This document shows positions 1-6,813 of a stretch of 7,463 nt of DNA, piece after piece. The translations under genes were made by a program, and so were the position numbers. The stretch is from Anaeromyxobacter sp. (GTDB lineage Bacteria; Myxococcota; Myxococcia; Myxococcales; Anaeromyxobacteraceae). The notes beneath the pieces were generated by a model. That model did not search any database. It saw nothing but the letters and a program-made list of their open reading frames with translations, and was not told the DNA's origin. Location of the stretch: positions 1-7,463 of the forward strand of contig JAHWYA010000070.1 of NCBI GenBank assembly GCA_020028115.1, written 5' to 3'. Numbering within the stretch: the stretch's first letter is position 1; every line of letters starts with the position of its first letter.

Positions 1-3000
1 CTTGTCGGACGGCATCCTCCTCGACGTCGCTCGCGCCCGGAGCGGTGCCGACGCGGATCACCCAGGTGTCGCTCAGCAGCCAGCCCGTGGGCGGCGCCCA
101 GGTCCAGGTGAGCGTCGTGGCGGTGGTGTACGCGCCGCCGTCTACCGGCGTCCCGGGCGTGCCCGGGGCCGTCGCGTCGAGGAGGATGCCGTCCGACCAG
201 TTGCCGTACGCGCTCCAGTTGCCCACGCCGTCGACCGCGCGGACCATCACGAAGATCCGCTGACCGTACGTGCCGGTGTACTCGCACGCCGGCGTCGCGG
301 AGCTCACCGGGCCGCCCAGCATGAGCTCCGGGAGCGTCCCCGATCCCTGCGCGAACTGGCACTCGTACCCGGCGACGCCGCTCAGCGGGTCGGAGTGCGG
401 CGCCCAGTAGAAGTGGAGGGCGAGGCTCGACGACACCGAGCCGGCGTCCTGCGGGTCCTGGGTCGCGACCGGCGGCGCCACGTCCACCACGACCGGGTCG
501 GAGACGACCGACCATGGGCCGGGCTGAGCGAGGGCGTCCACCGCCCGGACGCGGGCGAACACCGTCTGACCGCCGTACGCGCCGACGGCGACCGTCGTGC
601 TCGTCACGTTGCCCGGGTCCGTCGTCATGACGCCGCCCGCGAACGCCGGATCGGCGGCGATCTGCACCTGGTAGGCGACGACGCCGGCTACGGCGTCGGT
701 GGCAGCGGCCCACTCGACGCGGAGCGACGCCGCGGTTACGCCCGGGACCACCGGCTGGCCCGGCGCGGTCGGCGGGGCCGCGTCCACCGTCACGGGCGAC
801 GACGTGCCGGACCACGCGCTGGTGCGGCCGGCGCCGTCCACCGCGCGGACGCGCGCGTGGATCGTCTGGCCGTCCGCGGCCGCGGCCGCGAGGATGAGGG
901 CGGAGGTCGTGCCCGAGAAGACGGGGTCGCCCGTGCCGTTCGCGCCCGTGGTGACCTGCAGCTCGTACCAGGCGATCCCGTTCGCGTCGCTCGCCGGGGC
1001 CCAGCTGAAGTTGACGGGCGTCCGCTTCGGGTTCCCCACGCCGGTCACCGGGGTGCCGGGCTGGGTCGGATCGGTGAGGTCCACGCGCACGGCCGCGGAC
1101 CAGCTCGACCCCGGGCCGGCGTTGCCGACCGCGTCGGTCGCGGTGACCTGCACGTAGACGAGCGACCCGTCGCCCGCGAGGACGTCCGCCGACGTCGACG
1201 CCGGGTCACGGGGGCCCACGGCGTGCGGCGTGCCGCCGCCCGGGGCAGAGGACGCGGTGACGGCGTACGACGCGACGCCGCTCAGCGCGTCCGCGGCGGC
1301 GCCCCAGCTGAAGTGGACCGGGGTTGCGACCGCGAACGCGCCCGGGCCCGCCGGCGTGCCGGGTGCGCTCGGGCCGGCGAGGTCGAGCACCACGCCGTCC
1401 GAGACCGCGGGAGCGCCGTCGTTTCCCGCGCCGTCCACGGCCAGGACGCTCACGAACACCTCGACGCCGTTCAGGTACGAGGAGCCGTCGACGGTGACCT
1501 GCGCCGCGGTGACCACGAAGTCCGGCGTCGGGCCGAACGACGGCGCGCCGGTCGCCACCCGCACCTCGTACTCCACGACGCCCGAGGCGTCGGTCGAGGC
1601 CGGCCAGGTGAACGTCAGCGCCGCGTCGTCGAACGCGCCCGCGTCCGCGACCGGCCCGGCAGGCGGCGCGGTGAGGTCGACCCGCGTCCCGGCGGACCAC
1701 GCGCTCGCCGCGCCGAGGTTGCCGGACGCGTCGCGCGCGCGGACCTGTGCGTAGAGCGTCTGGCCGTCGTACGAGCCGAGCCCGTTGAGCGTGACCGACG
1801 TCGTCGGCTCGGAGGGGCCGCTCGACAGGATCGAGCCGGGGCTCCCGCTCGTGTTCACCGCGACCACCCACTCGTACGACGCCACGCCGGAGCCGTCGTC
1901 GGCCGGCGAGACCCAGGAGAACGTCGGGCTCGGCGCCGCGAGGTTCACGAGCGCGGGCCCGGTGGGCGCCGCGGGGGCCGCGGGCGCGACGGTGTCCGCC
2001 GTGCGGAAGGTCGAGGTCGCCGCCTGCGCGAGCGGGTTCCCGGCGAGGTCCGTCGCTGCCGCGGAGACGGCGAGCGTGTGCTGCGCGAAGTTCGAGAGGG
2101 CGCCGTGGTCGACCGGCAGGACGTTCCCCGCGATCGTGCCGGTCCAGTTGATGGGCGTTCCGCCCTCCGAGAGCGTCACCGCGGCAGGGACGGTCGCTGC
2201 CGCCATCGCCTCGCTGAACGTGACGGAGAACGCGACGTCGCGCGCGACGTCGACAGCGGCGGTCGCGGGAGCGAGCGTCGCGGTCGGCGCCGTCACGTCG
2301 ACGAGCACGGGGACCGAGTAGTCACTCCACGGGCCGGCGTTGTCGTACGCGTCGCGCGCACGCACGCGCGCGACGACCGACTGGGCGTCGTACGCGCCGA
2401 GGTCGCCGGTCGTCGCGGCGGTGGCCGCGACCGTGTCGGAGAAGACGGCGGCGCCGCCGGGGGTCGTCACGACCTCGACGTCGTAGGAGACGACGCCCGC
2501 GCCGTCGTCCGTCGCGGCGGTCCAAGCGAAGGTCGCGGCGGGCGTGGCGACGTTCGCGAACGCGGGGCCGCCCGGGGTGCCGGGCGCCGCGGGGCCGACG
2601 TCGTCGACGGTCGTGAAGCTGGCCGACGCCGGCGCCGCGAACGCATTCCCCGCCGCGTCCTTCACGCCCGCGCCGATCTGGACGGTGTGCGCGGCGTGGT
2701 TCGCGAGGAGCGCCGAGGGCGTGACGGTGAGGACCGTGTTCCCGCCGGAGAGGACGCGGCTCGCCGGGACGGCGCCGCCCGGGCCGGTGAGCGTCACGGT
2801 CGCCGCGGTGACGGTCGCGGGGTTCACGGCCTCGCTGAAGGTCACGACGATCACGCGGTCGCGATCGACGCCGGTCGCGGTGGCGCGCGGGTCGAAGCTC
2901 GCGACGGTCGGAGGCGTCGTGTCCGGCGCCGGGCCGCTGTCGCCTCCGCCGCCTCCGCCGCACGCGGCGGCGAGGACCGAGAGGGCGAGCGCGGTGATCG

Positions 3001-3022
3001 TCCGGCGGAGCGTCGTGGTCAT
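1..3022 (-). CDS. Large multidomain surface lipoprotein (two Big_5 Ig-like domains and eight fibronectin-III-like repeats), 3' end outside window
   Basis: The frame is open from an ATG at 3022 to the left edge: 1007 full codons and no stop. An AAGG-type ribosome site (3028-3034) precedes the ATG. Residues 1-20 are a short basic, then hydrophobic, signal segment ending LAAA before Cys21. The lipobox is slightly atypical (Ala at -3). Six Gly follow, a flexible tether, and no Asp at +2, which fits an outer-membrane lipoprotein. Domain order by approximate residue: Big_5-like 34-138 (DTTPPTV start, VTFSEAVNP motif), Fn3-like 140-241, second Big_5-like 242-342 (VTFSEAM), then Fn3-like repeats starting near 343, 449, 547, 649, 748, 847 and 950, the last cut by the edge. 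Each repeat begins like VDxTAPxxP, has a TFSW and DxSGVxxYE core, and ends like VRAxDxxGNxGPWS. Such arrays are usually spacers or adhesive stalks of exported proteins. The function-bearing part may lie in the unseen C-terminus. No enzyme domain is visible. Confidence 0.9.
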   Translation of the reverse strand, partial: MTTTLRRTITALALSVLAAACGGGGGGDSGPAPDTTPPTVASFDPRATATGVDRDRVIVVTFSEAVNPATVTAATVTLTGPGGAVPASRVLSGGNTVLTVTPSALLANHAAHTVQIGAGVKDAAGNAFAAPASASFTTVDDVGPAAPGTPGGPAFANVATPAATFAWTAATDDGAGVVSYDVEVVTTPGGAAVFSDTVAATAATTGDLGAYDAQSVVARVRARDAYDNAGPWSDYSVPVLVDVTAPTATLAPATAAVDVARDVAFSVTFSEAMAAATVPAAVTLSEGGTPINWTGTIAGNVLPVDHGALSNFAQHTLAVSAAATDLAGNPLAQAATSTFRTADTVAPAAPAAPTGPALVNLAAPSPTFSWVSPADDGSGVASYEWVVAVNTSGSPGSILSSGPSEPTTSVTLNGLGSYDGQTLYAQVRARDASGNLGAASAWSAGTRVDLTAPPAGPVADAGAFDDAALTFTWPASTDASGVVEYEVRVATGAPSFGPTPDFVVTAAQVTVDGSSYLNGVEVFVSVLAVDGAGNDGAPAVSDGVVLDLAGPSAPGTPAGPGAFAVATPVHFSWGAAADALSGVASYAVTASSAPGGGTPHAVGPRDPASTSADVLAGDGSLVYVQVTATDAVGNAGPGSSWSAAVRVDLTDPTQPGTPVTGVGNPKRTPVNFSWAPASDANGIAWYELQVTTGANGTGDPVFSGTTSALILAAAAADGQTIHARVRAVDGAGRTSAWSGTSSPVTVDAAPPTAPGQPVVPGVTAASLRVEWAAATDAVAGVVAYQVQIAADPAFAGGVMTTDPGNVTSTTVAVGAYGGQTVFARVRAVDALAQPGPWSVVSDPVVVDVAPPVATQDPQDAGSVSSSLALHFYWAPHSDPLSGVAGYECQFAQGSGTLPELMLGGPVSSATPACEYTGTYGQRIFVMVRAVDGVGNWSAYGNWSDGILLDATAPGTPGTPVDGGAYTTATTLTWTWAPPTGWLLSDTWVIRVGTAPGASDVEEDAVRQ

Positions 3023-3194
3023 GGTGTCCCTTCCAGCGGCGGCGCAGGTGAGCGCGCGCGGAGGGGACGAGTTTACACAGCGTGAGAGAACGCCGAAGTC
3101 CCGCGGTCGCGGGAGAAGGCCCGCCGACCACACCGGAGGCAGCGTCGAACGTCATCGCACCTGGAGCCGGTGCGCGAAGGTGTGCCGGCGTCGT
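3023..3194 (-). promoter_or_regulatory. Intergenic leader of the lipoprotein gene, with a small hairpin and a weak promoter candidate
   Basis: These 172 bases separate the small helical gene from the lipoprotein start. An exact inverted repeat (TCCCGC / GCGGGA, four-base loop) lies at 3099-3114, with no T-run on either side, so it is not a standard intrinsic terminator. The least GC-rich spot, 3070-3079, reads TAAACT on the minus strand and matches four of six -10 consensus bases. No good -35 element stands 16-18 bases upstream of it. The gap is long enough for the lipoprotein to have its own promoter, but the sequence does not prove one. Confidence 0.25.
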
Positions 3195-3452
3195 CTACGC
3201 CTGCGCCGGCTCGCCGCCGACGGCGCGGAGCACGCCGCGGAACTGCTCGATGAGGCGGACCACCTCGTCGCCGAGGTCGACGGACTGCTCGCGATCCGCC
3301 GCCTCGCGGAGCATCGCCGCGACGCGGCTGAGCGTCTCGGCGAGCTCCTCGAGGGCGACCGGCATCCGGACGAGCCTCCGCGCCTGGCGGAAGCGGACCA
3401 GATCGACTTCGAGGGCCATGGCCATCAGGCCCGGATTCGCGATCTCGAGCAT
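3195..3452 (-). CDS. Small helical protein of unknown function (85 aa)
   Basis: I do not recognise a family. The product is short and lacks a signal peptide or membrane segment, so it is probably cytoplasmic. After a short N-terminus (MLEIANPG) it is mostly predicted helix with regular hydrophobic spacing and many Arg, Glu and Ala: LEVDLVRFRQARRL, then LEELAETLSRVAAMLREA, then DEVVRLIEQFRGVLRAV. This pattern suits a helical bundle or short coiled coil. The composition is far more protein-like than the Arg/Pro/Gly-rich overlapping frames. The start is uncertain. The frame opens at GTG 3491 (98 aa), but that codon lies in a strong inverted repeat and has no ribosome site. ATG 3452 is chosen, though GGGAG abuts it directly; ATGs at 3425 and 3419 are also possible. 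It lies downstream of the DUF456 gene in the same direction, so the two may be co-transcribed. Confidence 0.6.
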   Translation of the reverse strand: MLEIANPGLMAMALEVDLVRFRQARRLVRMPVALEELAETLSRVAAMLREAADREQSVDLGDEVVRLIEQFRGVLRAVGGEPAQA

Positions 3453-3470
3453 CTCCCGAGAAGGTGCGCA

Positions 3471-3498
3471 CCGCCCGGCGGCCCGCAACACCGGGCGG
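3471..3498 (-). other. GC-rich inverted repeat after the DUF456 gene
   Basis: CCGCCCGG (3471-3478) and CCGGGCGG (3491-3498) are an exact 8-bp inverted repeat around a 12-base loop. An alternative pairing uses GCCCG (3481-3485) with CGGGC (3492-3496). It begins 16 bases after the DUF456 stop codon and ends 18 bases before ATG 3452. No T-run follows on the minus strand, so it may slow transcription or protect the RNA 3' end rather than act as a classical terminator. Short GC palindromes are common by chance at this base composition. Confidence 0.3.
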
Positions 3499-3513
3499 GG
3501 GCGGCGCGGCGCG

Positions 3514-3993
3514 TCAGAACACCAGGCCGAGCACGAGCACGCCGACGAGGACGAACGCGAGGGAAACCTTCACGGCGCTCCCCAGCACGAACCCGATGAA
3601 GGTCCCCGCGCCCGAGCGCAGCGCCTGCTCGAAGTTCGGGTCGCGCGCGTACTCGAACACGAGCGCACCGACCGCCGGTCCCAGCACGATCCCCGGCAGC
3701 CCGAGGAAGAGGCCCACGAGGAGCCCCACCCCCGACCCGATCAGCGCCCACTTCGAGGCCCCGAAGACCTTCGCGCCGAGGACGCCCGCCGCGAGATCGA
3801 CCGCCCAGATCACGGCCGCGAGGACGACGCAGACACCGACCGTCCACCCCGACACGCGCGTGAACCCCTCAGCCCACCCGACGAGCACGGCGCCCGCGGC
3901 GAGGAGCGGGGACCCCGGGAGGGCGGGGAGGACGACGCCGGCAATGCCGGCCGCGAGCGCCGCGGCGCCGAGGACGTAGAGGAGGATCTCCAC
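3514..3993 (-). CDS. DUF456 family integral membrane protein (159 aa)
   Basis: The sequence fits the DUF456 family: an N-terminal hydrophobic segment, then GVVLPALPGSPLLAAGAVLVGWAEG (residues 19-43, with the family LPxLPGxPL motif), then a TVGVCVVLAAVIWAVDLAAGVLGAK membrane segment, and the second hallmark GLFLGLPGIVLGPAVGA (94-110). A last hydrophobic stretch covers about 132-159. Length and architecture match the family, whose biochemical role is not established; it acts in the inner membrane. The start is GTG at 3993. An in-frame TGA lies immediately upstream (3994-3996), so no earlier start exists; the ribosome site is weak. The gene is divergent from the beta-propeller remnant beginning at 4131 and co-oriented with the small helical gene downstream, 61 bases after its stop. 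Nothing in the sequence looks damaged. Confidence 0.9.
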   Translation of the reverse strand: MEILLYVLGAAALAAGIAGVVLPALPGSPLLAAGAVLVGWAEGFTRVSGWTVGVCVVLAAVIWAVDLAAGVLGAKVFGASKWALIGSGVGLLVGLFLGLPGIVLGPAVGALVFEYARDPNFEQALRSGAGTFIGFVLGSAVKVSLAFVLVGVLVLGLVF

Positions 3994-4130
3994 TCACCGA
4001 TCTTCGCCGCTCCGGAGCCCGCGGTCCACTCCGGGCGGCGCACGCTCGCCGCACGGACGCGCCCCGCGCGTGTCATCCCGCGGCGAGGGGCGCGGCCACA
4101 GGTTCTGGTCGAACTTCCCGGAGCCGCTCG
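3994..4130. promoter_or_regulatory. Divergent intergenic region between DUF456 and the beta-propeller remnant
   Basis: These 137 bases lie between two divergent starts and must hold, or once held, the leftward promoter of the DUF456 gene and the rightward promoter of the YVTN-type gene. I see no convincing -35/-10 pair and no clear operator palindrome. The only clear signal is GGAG at 4120-4123, seven bases before ATG 4131, which is a well-placed ribosome site for the truncated plus-strand gene. Confidence 0.35.
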
Positions 4131-4460
4131 ATGCACCCCACCCTCCCGCTCCTGCGCCCGCTCCTCGCGTTCTTGCTTCCGCTCGGGATCCTCGGGGCGG
4201 TCGCGCTCCTCGCGCCGGCGTCGCACGCCCGGACGGACGCGCCCGCCCCCGGCGCACCGGCTGGCGGCGGGTGGGTGTGGATCTCGAACGAGGGCTCCGG
4301 CGACCTCACGCTCGTGGACGCGGCGCGCCGCGAGGTCGTCGCGCGCGTCCCGGTCGGGAAGCGCCCCCGGGCGAACCGGTACGCCTCCTCGGGCGAGGTC
4401 CGGGTGCCGAACGTGTACGCGTCGAAGGACTGCGCGGTGTGGAGGTGCAGATCTCCGTAG
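4131..4460 (+). pseudogene. YVTN-type beta-propeller protein, N-terminal remnant (real homology 4131-4370)
   Basis: ATG 4131 has a good ribosome site (GGAG at 4120-4123). Residues 1-33 form a signal peptide: hydrophobic [17 protein letters not shown], then an APASHA cleavage region. Residues 48-80 match the first blade of YVTN-type propellers: [18 protein letters not shown], then a [12 protein letters not shown] ending. In these proteins this motif is normally followed by G and about five or six more blades (about 300 residues in all). Here homology stops after residue 80, near position 4370. The remaining 29 codons to the TAG at 4460 are the antisense of the DUF3604 remnant and carry no propeller sequence. 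A periplasmic product this short could not form a propeller. The SNE...VGKRPRG style resembles beta-propellers linked to PQQ-dependent catabolism, but one blade is too little to assign a subfamily. Confidence 0.75.
4364..4372. other. Junction of two convergent truncated genes
   Basis: The plus-strand propeller homology runs to about 4370 and the minus-strand DUF3604 homology runs to about 4364, so they overlap in the string CCCCCGGGC. Both expected sequences can contain it: RPRG codons in one direction and FARG codons in the other. This is what joining at a short microhomology would give. CCCGGG (4366-4371) is also a palindrome. The simplest event is a deletion that removed the 3' parts of two convergent genes and everything between them. 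An inversion endpoint or an assembly chimera would look the same. Confidence 0.65.
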
Positions 4461-4619
4461 AACGCTTCGCGGGTCGGGCTGGGCCGCGCCGCCACCTCTG
4501 CCCGCGAGGCGGGCGGAGGCGACGCGGCGTAGGAGCCGCCCGCCGGAGCGACAGCGACGGCGGCGAGCACTGCGACGAGACGATGCCGGTTCATGTGTGG
4601 TGTGTTCTCCTTTCGAGGA

Positions 4620-5639
4620 TCAGCCGGTGATGCGCGCGAGCCTCTCGACGAGGCAGAAGGTCGCGAACGACGCGATCGCGTAGGGGGGAACGAGGCGGAG
4701 CGACCCGGGCAGCCGCACCGACAGGCGACGCGCGAGGCCCAGCACCGCGAACACCACGAGGACGAAGGCGAGCTGCCCGAGCTCCACCCCGCAGTTGAAG
4801 AGGAACAGGGAGAGCGGGACGGCGCCCTTCGGCAGCCCCACGTCCACGAGCGCCTGGGCGAACGCGAACCCGTGGAGCAGCCCGAAGCTGAACGAGACGA
4901 CCCAGGGGAACCGCGCGGTGAGCCCGCGGATCCCCTCGGCGGCGCGCAGCAGCTCCACGCCGACGAACACGATGCTCGCCGCGATCACCGCCTCGACGGT
5001 CGCCGTGTCCACCCGGACCCAGCCGAGCGCAGCGGCGGTGAGCGTCAGGCTGTGGGCCACGGTGAAGGCCGTGATCGTCTTCACCACCAGCGCGCGGCCC
5101 TTCACGAGCAGGACCAGGCCGAGGACGAACAGGAGGTGGTCGAACCCGAGGAGGATGTGCTCGAACCCGAGCGCGGTGTACTGCGGCACCGGGATGCCCG
5201 CCGCGCGGCGGCCGCCGATCACCACCGACGGGGCGCCCGGCGTGAGCACGTGGCTCGATGACGTGCCGTCCGCGAGGTTCACGCTCACGAGCACGTCCGT
5301 GATCGAGGCCTCGAGCCCCTCCACGGTGATCCTCTGCCCGCTCAGGTCCTGCGGCCCGGCCCGGACGTCCTCCCAGCGCTTCACGAGGAACGACGCCGTC
5401 GCGGAGAGCTCGCTCGGCGCGCGCTCGAGCCACCCCGACGAGAGGTGCGGGACGAGGCGAACGCCGAAGTCCCCCATCGCCGGCTGCTTCCAGAGGACGC
5501 TCACCGCGCCCGAAGGCCGCTCCGTGAGCTCGAGGTAGGCGGGACGCACCTCGTGGGCGCGCGCCGCCGCGGGCAGCGCCGCCGCCACGACGAGCAGCGC
5601 CAGCGCGACGAACGGCCGGTCAGCGGCGCGCGATCGCAT
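4620..5639 (-). CDS. HupE/UreJ-family membrane protein with large periplasmic N-terminal domain (339 aa)
   Basis: A signal peptide (residues 1-28) ends AAARA before [10 protein letters not shown], a start typical of the HupE_UreJ_2 group. Residues 29-145 form a soluble domain predicted to be periplasmic. The membrane part (about 152-335) carries the family motifs: [18 protein letters not shown] (158-175), [11 protein letters not shown] (192-202), [20 protein letters not shown] (252-261) and [10 protein letters not shown] (281-290). The repeated His and Asp residues (His161, Asp167, His168, His196, His256) suit metal handling. Classical HupE/UreJ proteins are nickel or cobalt permeases, but the substrate of this longer group is not settled. 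The start is ATG 5639, inside the end of the isomerase gene, with GGGGA about six bases upstream, so translation is probably coupled. Length and motifs look complete. Confidence 0.92.
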   Translation of the reverse strand: MRSRAADRPFVALALLVVAAALPAAARAHEVRPAYLELTERPSGAVSVLWKQPAMGDFGVRLVPHLSSGWLERAPSELSATASFLVKRWEDVRAGPQDLSGQRITVEGLEASITDVLVSVNLADGTSSSHVLTPGAPSVVIGGRRAAGIPVPQYTALGFEHILLGFDHLLFVLGLVLLVKGRALVVKTITAFTVAHSLTLTAAALGWVRVDTATVEAVIAASIVFVGVELLRAAEGIRGLTARFPWVVSFSFGLLHGFAFAQALVDVGLPKGAVPLSLFLFNCGVELGQLAFVLVVFAVLGLARRLSVRLPGSLRLVPPYAIASFATFCLVERLARITG

Positions 5640-6561
5640 CGAGGATCCCCGGGTCTGCGACGGTGATGGCGTACTTCGCCTGCAGCTTCCCGAACGCCTG
5701 CGCGTTGGCGCGCTCGCGCGCCGCGGCGACGAGGTCGGCCGCGACCTTCTCCTTCACGTCGGCGAACGGCCGGACGCGCGGGTCGGAACGCCCGGACACG
5801 TACAGGAGGTGCCAGCCGTATCCGGAGCGGATCGGCCCCCACCAGCGGTTCAGCGGCGCGTCGAGCGCCGCCTCCGCGAGGGGAGAGTCGCCGAACAGGC
5901 GGACCACCTCGGGCCCGCTCACGGAGGCGTGGTCGTACGGATACGGGAAGCGATCGCCTCGGTCCGGCGCGCGCGCCTCGCCGGACGTCCGCAGGCGCGC
6001 GAGCTCCTCGACGGCGCGGTGGGACGCCCCCTCGTCGCCGTCGCGGTCCGGCGAGAAGTACACGTGCGTGAAGGAGACCCGGGCCGGTTCGGAGTACGCC
6101 TCCGGGTGGCCGTCGTACCAGCCGCGCAGCTCCGCCTCGGTCGGCTCCTTCACGATGGCGAGGTCGTTCAGGAGAAACTCGACCTTCTGCGCGACGCGCC
6201 GGCGGACGATCTCGTCCTCGCGGTCGAGCCCCAGGGCGAGCCCCTCGCGGTACAGGATCTCCTCTCGCACCTGGTTGCGGGCGGCCGAGCCGAGCTGCTG
6301 CGGCGTGGGGGGGCCGCCGTACTGCCTCTCCCAGCGCGAGACCAGCGCGCGGAGCGCGGCCGAATCGAGCGCGATCGAGTAGCGGCGGGTGTCGCGCCAG
6401 TCTCGCGCGAGCCCCGAGAGCACGAAGATCGCGACCCCGAGGATGACGAAGTGGACGAACGGCTCGGACGCGATCCGGCGGATCGCCGCCGTGATGCGCG
6501 AGCGCCGCGAGGTGCGAGCGCCCAGCGCGGCCCCATTTCCTGTCGGTGTGAGTTCGGACAT
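5620..6561 (-). CDS. Membrane-anchored parvulin-type peptidyl-prolyl cis-trans isomerase (313 aa)
   Basis: After a basic cytoplasmic N-terminus, a single membrane segment (residues 35-52, FVHFVILGVAIFVLSGL) anchors the protein. The rest should lie in the periplasm. Residues 85-150 are a SurA/PpiC-like helical region, including VREEILYREGLALGLDREDE and RRRVAQKVEFLL. The parvulin-like domain covers about 160-258: VSFTHVYFS opens it and GPIRSGYGWHLLYV closes it, the latter matching the usual GPv-S-yGwHlikV ending. A helical tail follows. Its expected role is assisting proline isomerisation and folding of exported or membrane proteins. ATG 6561 has AGGGA about six bases upstream. The gene overlaps the HupE-family gene by 20 bases, so the HupE protein or the lost DUF3604 protein are natural clients, by inference only. 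It is intact. Confidence 0.9.
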   Translation of the reverse strand: MSELTPTGNGAALGARTSRRSRITAAIRRIASEPFVHFVILGVAIFVLSGLARDWRDTRRYSIALDSAALRALVSRWERQYGGPPTPQQLGSAARNQVREEILYREGLALGLDREDEIVRRRVAQKVEFLLNDLAIVKEPTEAELRGWYDGHPEAYSEPARVSFTHVYFSPDRDGDEGASHRAVEELARLRTSGEARAPDRGDRFPYPYDHASVSGPEVVRLFGDSPLAEAALDAPLNRWWGPIRSGYGWHLLYVSGRSDPRVRPFADVKEKVAADLVAAARERANAQAFGKLQAKYAITVADPGILDAIARR

Positions 6562-6813
6562 GCCGCGTCCCTACGCACGAACCGGGCCACCCCGCGCGGG
6601 ACGGCGCCGCGCGCGGAATCCCGCGAGCGACCGGGCGCGTGCGGTCGACCCGGCGTCGCGCGAGCGCACGCGCTGCTGCCCACGAAGCAGCGCGCCAGCA
6701 GCGGCTGCGCGCAGGCCAGCACGGATCGGACGGGCACGCGCCCGAAACGCGAAGCGCGGAGCGGCCGGCAACCGGCAGCTCCGCGCCACGTGCGCGAGAT
6801 CTCGCGGCGGGCG
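6562..6813. other. Intergenic region upstream of the isomerase operon
   Basis: These 252 bases separate the permease stop from the isomerase start. The reading frames across it encode only Arg/Ala/Gly/Pro-rich translations with no recognisable protein, so I treat it as non-coding. It should hold the end of the permease transcript and the start of the isomerase-HupE transcript, but no convincing promoter elements are visible. The one clear structure is the inverted repeat at 6669-6694. Confidence 0.5.
6669..6694. terminator. Possible terminator-like hairpin between permease and isomerase genes
   Basis: CGCGCTGCT (6669-6677) and AGCAGCGCG (6686-6694) are an exact 9-bp inverted repeat with an 8-base loop. 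It lies 120 bases past the permease stop and 108 bases before the isomerase start. Neither side has a T-run, so an intrinsic terminator is not proved. It could equally be a transcript-end stabiliser or a chance palindrome. Confidence 0.3.

Larger units (their letters stand above)
4073..4594 (-). pseudogene. DUF3604 domain protein, N-terminal remnant (real homology 4594-4364)
   Basis: ATG 4594 follows AAAGGAG (4607-4613), at a slightly long spacing of 12 bases. Residues 1-24 look like a signal peptide (hydrophobic [15 protein letters not shown], then SYAA). Residues 42-77 are the typical start of the DUF3604 domain: [21 protein letters not shown] followed by [15 protein letters not shown]. The HxH pair (His50, His52) is the metal-binding motif expected from the PHP/amidohydrolase-like fold. 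Full DUF3604 proteins are about 600 residues or more. Here family sequence ends at Gly77 (position 4364), and the frame then continues as meaningless antisense of the beta-propeller remnant to a TGA at 4073. Most of the catalytic domain is therefore gone. The gene starts 25 bases after the HupE stop and was probably the third gene of that operon. Confidence 0.8.

Noticed and set aside
1..3022. The ~300-base periodicity as a CRISPR or satellite array
   Set aside because: The period is about 100 codons, the copies diverge at DNA level and stay in one open frame; it reflects protein domain repeats.
2..3085. Plus-strand open frame of 1027 codons covering nearly the whole left part
   Set aside because: It is the exact codon-for-codon complement of the lipoprotein frame. 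Its translation is Arg/Gly/Ala/Val-rich with no domains, while the minus strand gives ordered Ig and Fn3 repeats, a signal peptide and a ribosome site. High GC removes stops from the opposite strand.
3099..3114. Hairpin TCCCGC / GCGGGA as an intrinsic terminator
   Set aside because: Only a 6-bp stem with no T-run on either strand; kept only as part of the intergenic description.
2322..3155. Minus-strand frame of 277 codons across the lipoprotein start
   Set aside because: It is a different frame of the same strand as the lipoprotein, dominated by Arg and Asp/His repeats, and conflicts with the clear lipobox protein.
3073..3471. Minus-strand frame of 132 codons overlapping the small helical gene
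   Set aside because: Arg/Gly/Pro-rich translation with no hydrophobic pattern; the other minus-strand frame here is much more protein-like.
4371..4460. C-terminal 29 residues of the plus-strand propeller frame as a real novel tail
   Set aside because: These codons are the antisense of the DUF3604 [15 protein letters not shown] segment, which is clearly coding on the minus strand.
3082..4683. Plus-strand open frame of 533 codons
   Set aside because: It lies antisense to the small helical, DUF456 and DUF3604 sequences and translates to low-complexity Arg/Ala/Glu-rich protein without any motif.
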